Assembly: GCA_002413795.1 (NCBI GenBank)
Contig: DHXS01000016.1
Location: forward strand, 1-18,902
Source: Candidatus Saccharibacteria bacterium UBA5150
Lineage (GTDB): Bacteria > Patescibacteriota > Saccharimonadia > Saccharimonadales > UBA4665
Length of the DNA stretch: 18,902 bases
Reading direction: 5' to 3'
Shown in pieces: positions 16,463 to 18,902 of the stretch; the first letter of the stretch is position 1, and each line of letters begins with the position of its first letter. The notes beneath the pieces were generated by a model. It had not been told where the DNA came from, ran no database searches, and saw only the letters and a list, made by a program, of their open reading frames with translations. Both the position numbers and the translations under genes were made by a program.

Positions 16463-17413
16463 TTAGAGGGTCAGCAGGCCGCGGCGCTGACAAACGATAA
16501 ACGCTATACCGCCCGCCAGCAGGGCCAGCCAGTAGCTGATAAGCCGGTAAAGCAAGGCCACGGCCAGCGCCGCGGCGCTATTGACATCGTAAGCCACCAT
16601 ACCGGCCACCAGACCGGCTTCAAAGCCGCCTAGGCCGCCCGGCGTCGGCGTGGCCGTGCCGGCACTGATACCCAGACTAAACACCAGGAAGATTGTCAGA
16701 AAAGACAAGTGCACGCCTAATGCTTCGGCGCAAGCCGCCAAACAGCCGACATTAGCCAGCGTTAACGTCATGGAGCTGAGCAGGGCGGCCGGCAGCCGCC
16801 ACGGCCGCTGTCGATAGGTCGACAATTGCCGCCCGACTTCGGTGCCCCAAGTCGTAACCCGCTGGCGGGCCGGCCTGATAAGCAAAACTAAAAGGACTGC
16901 AGCCAACAACGCAATCCCGACGCCGGCCCAAAACCCCGACCGCCCTTGCATATGCCTGGCGGCCGGCAAGTGGCCGGAGTAAGCCAGCAGGATAATCAGC
17001 AATAACAAGCTATGGCCGGCAAAACCGAGCAGATTATTAATCGCTACCATGCTGCCGGCCTGGGTGGAATTATGGCCTTCCCGGCGTAAGTAAACGAAAT
17101 TAGAACCCAGAGCGCCGATGCCGCCCGGCAGCAGCCGGTTAACGAACATGGCCGCCAATTGCACCAGCACCGTCCGGGCGTATTTAAGCGGTTTAAAGGC
17201 CAGCAGGCAGTAGGTGGCCGCCGCCGACAAATAGGTGGCGGCGGTCAGGCCCACGGCTAGAGCCGGCCAGCCGCCCCGGGGTCGTGTTAACAGATGTAAA
17301 CTGGAGCGAAAGTCACCAATTTGCGGAACTACTACGTAAAGGCCTATTACCAAAAGCGCCAGCAAAAGCAGATTTCTGGACCGCGGCTTGAAGCGGGAAG
17401 TGGGTTCTGCCAT
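16463..17413 (-). CDS. UPF0104 / lysylphosphatidylglycerol synthase TM region-like membrane protein
   Basis: A 316-residue polytopic protein with about eight TM segments. Seen: family motifs NRLLPGGIGALGSNFVYLRREG (from residue 92), TPTPGGLGGFEAGLV (255-269) and LLYRLISYWLALLAGG (287-302), matching the flippase-like membrane part of MprF and AglD2-type UPF0104 proteins. There is no soluble C-terminal aminoacyltransferase domain, so it is not a full MprF. Related stand-alone proteins are proposed to move lipids or lipid-linked sugars, but the substrate here is unknown. It is convergent with the ABC permease gene with a single intervening base, and divergent from the operon starting at 17509. 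Confidence 0.88.
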   Translation of the reverse strand: MAEPTSRFKPRSRNLLLLALLVIGLYVVVPQIGDFRSSLHLLTRPRGGWPALAVGLTAATYLSAAATYCLLAFKPLKYARTVLVQLAAMFVNRLLPGGIGALGSNFVYLRREGHNSTQAGSMVAINNLLGFAGHSLLLLIILLAYSGHLPAARHMQGRSGFWAGVGIALLAAVLLVLLIRPARQRVTTWGTEVGRQLSTYRQRPWRLPAALLSSMTLTLANVGCLAACAEALGVHLSFLTIFLVFSLGISAGTATPTPGGLGGFEAGLVAGMVAYDVNSAAALAVALLYRLISYWLALLAGGIAFIVCQRRGLLTL

Positions 17414-17421
17414 CTCAAACC

Positions 17422-17427
17422 ATTATT
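17422..17427 (-). promoter_or_regulatory. Possible -10 box (AATAAT) for the UPF0104 gene
   Basis: On the minus strand AATAAT (five of six consensus bases) is followed by 8 nt and the ATG at 17413. This would give a leaderless or nearly leaderless transcript. The match is weaker than the other boxes. Confidence 0.35.
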
Positions 17428-17490
17428 GCTGAGCGCGTTCCCGAGCACAAGTGGCATGTCGAAAATCTTACCCTAAGAAGGGGCCAACTA

Positions 17491-17499
17491 TGCTTTAAT
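17491..17499 (+). promoter_or_regulatory. Extended -10 (TGCTTTAAT) for the membrane protein/PAS operon
   Basis: TGC precedes TTTAAT, which ends 9 nt before the ATG at 17509. The predicted transcript start is about 2-3 nt before the ATG. No -35 is evident. Confidence 0.45.
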
Positions 17500-17508
17500 A
17501 GTCTTAAA

Positions 17509-18450
17509 ATGACAATCGTCCTACGGAACGCCCGCCGGCTTGCCCGCCACGCCACATTGAGCTACGTAACCTTGGCGGCCGCCTATGTTCTGCTGATCTT
17601 CATACTGCCACCCAGCCACACTACCATGCGGCTTTATCACATGACGTCCCTACAGTACAAGACGGTGCTTTTATTGGTATCGATCCCTTCGCTGATAGTG
17701 TGGTTGGCAGCTTTTATGGGCTACATAAGGTTAAGGTTGTACGCCGACTCGGTCTCCGAATCCGAAGACGGCAGGCATTTCAGCCGGCTGGCTTCGGGGG
17801 CTGCCTGGCTGGCCTGGAGTCTGCCGGTAACGGCCTTACTAATACTCGTCTTAAACGGCTTCGCGAACCGCTGGCCGGCCTGGCACCCGGCTTCGATTAT
17901 AGTCGGCAATTACGCCGTTTTGTTGCCGGTTCTAATAGCCTTTACGATGATCGGCGGCGCCGCGCGTAGCTTACTGCAGAGCGCCCAAGTAAGAATTAGC
18001 TTGTCCGCCACCCGGCTGATCATGTTTTTTTTCGCCGCCGCCGGTGTTCTATATTGCTACCTGGTTTTTCGCAACCTCGACCTGTCGAGCTTAGGCGCCA
18101 GCCAGAATCCCTTCTTTCTGCCCGTTTGGCTACTGGTAGTAACGCTCATCGTGCCCTACATTTACGCCTGGTTGGTGGGCGTGCTGGCGGCCTACGAGAT
18201 CACACTCTTTAGTAACAACGCCGGTGGCCTGCTTTACCGGCGGGCGCTGCGCCTGCTGGCCGTCGGGCTGGTGGCTGTCATCGCCGGCTCGATAGCCCTG
18301 CAATACATCGGCGGCGTCCACCCCGGAGCCAGCTACCTGGTGCTTGACGGCCGCCTGCTGGCTGTAACCATTTTCCGCCTTATCAGCGGCGCCGGCTTCT
18401 TATTGTTAGCCAGGGGCGCCGACAAACTAAAACGTATAGAGGAAGTGTAG
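17509..18450 (+). CDS. Hypothetical polytopic membrane protein (about 8 TM)
   Basis: A 313-residue protein that I do not recognise. Hydrophobic segments lie at about residues 17-34, 49-73, 95-116, 127-148, 167-184, 200-228, 245-263 and 282-300. No signal peptide cleavage site, catalytic motif or known transporter signature is visible. The Arg-rich N-terminus (RNARRLARHA) would place it in the cytoplasm, and TM7-TM8 are joined by a small loop with a Gly/Pro segment (GGVHPGASY). It begins an operon: its stop is 2 nt before the next ATG, followed by a PAS-domain gene. A receptor or sensor partner for the PAS protein is plausible from context alone. Confidence 0.75.
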   Translation: MTIVLRNARRLARHATLSYVTLAAAYVLLIFILPPSHTTMRLYHMTSLQYKTVLLLVSIPSLIVWLAAFMGYIRLRLYADSVSESEDGRHFSRLASGAAWLAWSLPVTALLILVLNGFANRWPAWHPASIIVGNYAVLLPVLIAFTMIGGAARSLLQSAQVRISLSATRLIMFFFAAAGVLYCYLVFRNLDLSSLGASQNPFFLPVWLLVVTLIVPYIYAWLVGVLAAYEITLFSNNAGGLLYRRALRLLAVGLVAVIAGSIALQYIGGVHPGASYLVLDGRLLAVTIFRLISGAGFLLLARGADKLKRIEEV

Positions 18451-18452
18451 CC

Positions 18453-18731
18453 ATGGCACAACCGGCTAACTCCCTCTACGACCAAGTGGTTAAAGTTACC
18501 GACGTTTACCTGGGGCCGGCCGCCGAGCGCTTTATAGCCCGCCAGGTTGAAAACCACCTGCATAAACCGCCTCAGCGGCTATCGCAAAGCGATTTGTTGA
18601 GCCTGATTGATTGGATACGGGTGGTAGTGTCGCTTATTACCGATGATAGCGATATCGTTGAAGAGTACGTAGACGAGCTGCGCAAGCTTGCAGTAAACAA
18701 AAAGCCTCAAAAGGGCCAGCAGGGAAGCTAA
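18453..18731 (+). CDS. Small helical protein of unknown function
   Basis: A 92-residue acidic-to-neutral protein without a signal peptide or TM segment, rich in helix-forming residues. Seen: AERFIARQVENHLHK, SQSDLLSLIDWIRVVVSL, and DIVEEYVDELRKLA, separated by short turns (PPQRL, TDDSD). I recognise no family. The ATG at 18453 is 2 nt after the stop of the membrane protein gene and its TAA is 3 nt before the GTG of the PAS gene, so it is translated between the two. It may be an adaptor for them; this is inferred only from position. Confidence 0.7.
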   Translation: MAQPANSLYDQVVKVTDVYLGPAAERFIARQVENHLHKPPQRLSQSDLLSLIDWIRVVVSLITDDSDIVEEYVDELRKLAVNKKPQKGQQGS

Positions 18732-18734
18732 GCC

Positions 18735-18902
18735 GTGGCGACTTCTTCTGCTAACGACAAGCGCAGTTTCCGCGGCCACCAAGCCGAGGCCGAAGCCCTA
18801 TTCTCGAGCCTCGGCGACGGCGCCATTTCGACCGATGAGTTCGGCAAAATAACCCGCGTCAACCCGGCCGCCCAAGCTCTGCTGGGCTACAGCGCCAAGG
18901 GG
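18735..18902 (+). CDS. PAS-domain protein, 5' part (probable sensor kinase, truncated by window)
   Basis: The 5' part of a gene starting at GTG 18735, 56 codons to the window end. The residues ALFSSLGDGAISTDEFGKIT, followed by RVNPAAQALLGYSAKG, form a classic PAS beginning, the type found in sensor histidine kinases and related regulators that sense small molecules, redox or light. AGGGAAG at 18721-18727 is a possible Shine-Dalgarno 7 nt upstream of the GTG. No TM helix precedes the PAS domain, so this sensor would be cytoplasmic. The kinase or output domain lies beyond the window and cannot be verified. Confidence 0.8.
   Translation, partial: MATSSANDKRSFRGHQAEAEALFSSLGDGAISTDEFGKITRVNPAAQALLGYSAKG

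Overview
This window reads as a chromosomal segment of a small-genome bacterium using the standard genetic code (TAA, TAG and TGA all act as stops), moderately GC-rich by eye. The extreme packing, the RecR and NrnA-like variants, the many hypothetical membrane proteins and the PimA-like glycosyltransferases suggest Patescibacteria/CPR, perhaps Saccharibacteria. That placement is inference from gene content and style; no marker here proves it. I see no phage, insertion sequence, CRISPR array or horizontally acquired island.

Layout. 2-5640 (+) is a genome-maintenance block: the 3' part of dnaX, dnaB, a polytopic GT-C-like membrane protein, ybaB/ebfC, recR and an NrnA-like DHH phosphoesterase, followed by cysS (5627-7057). 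The left part of the minus block 7011-11375 is an AI-2E family permease, preceded in transcription order by an alpha/beta hydrolase and two GT4 glycosyltransferases of the PimA/PimB type, a likely envelope glycolipid or polysaccharide cluster. A tRNA-Gln(UUG) and a PH-like small protein follow on the plus strand, then gnd (6-phosphogluconate dehydrogenase). A class I aminotransferase (-) diverges from a two-gene ABC-2 exporter (+). A UPF0104/LPG-synthase-like membrane protein (-) diverges from an operon of an unknown 8-TM protein, a small helical protein and a PAS-domain protein cut by the window end.

The main sequence-level observation is promoter placement. Several genes have a TATAAT-like -10 hexamer ending 6-9 nt before the ATG, which would place the transcription start at or next to the start codon (leaderless mRNA). 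In two cases (recR/nrnA and glycosyltransferase/AI-2E permease) the TAA stop codon of the upstream gene forms bases 3-5 of that -10 box. By contrast ybaB has a conventional leader with a strong Shine-Dalgarno sequence. All convergent gene pairs overlap or abut, leaving no room for ordinary terminators. RecR has lost three of the four cysteines of its zinc finger. No stretch longer than 300 bases lacks a gene; the longest non-coding stretch, 11376-11634, holds the tRNA and promoters.
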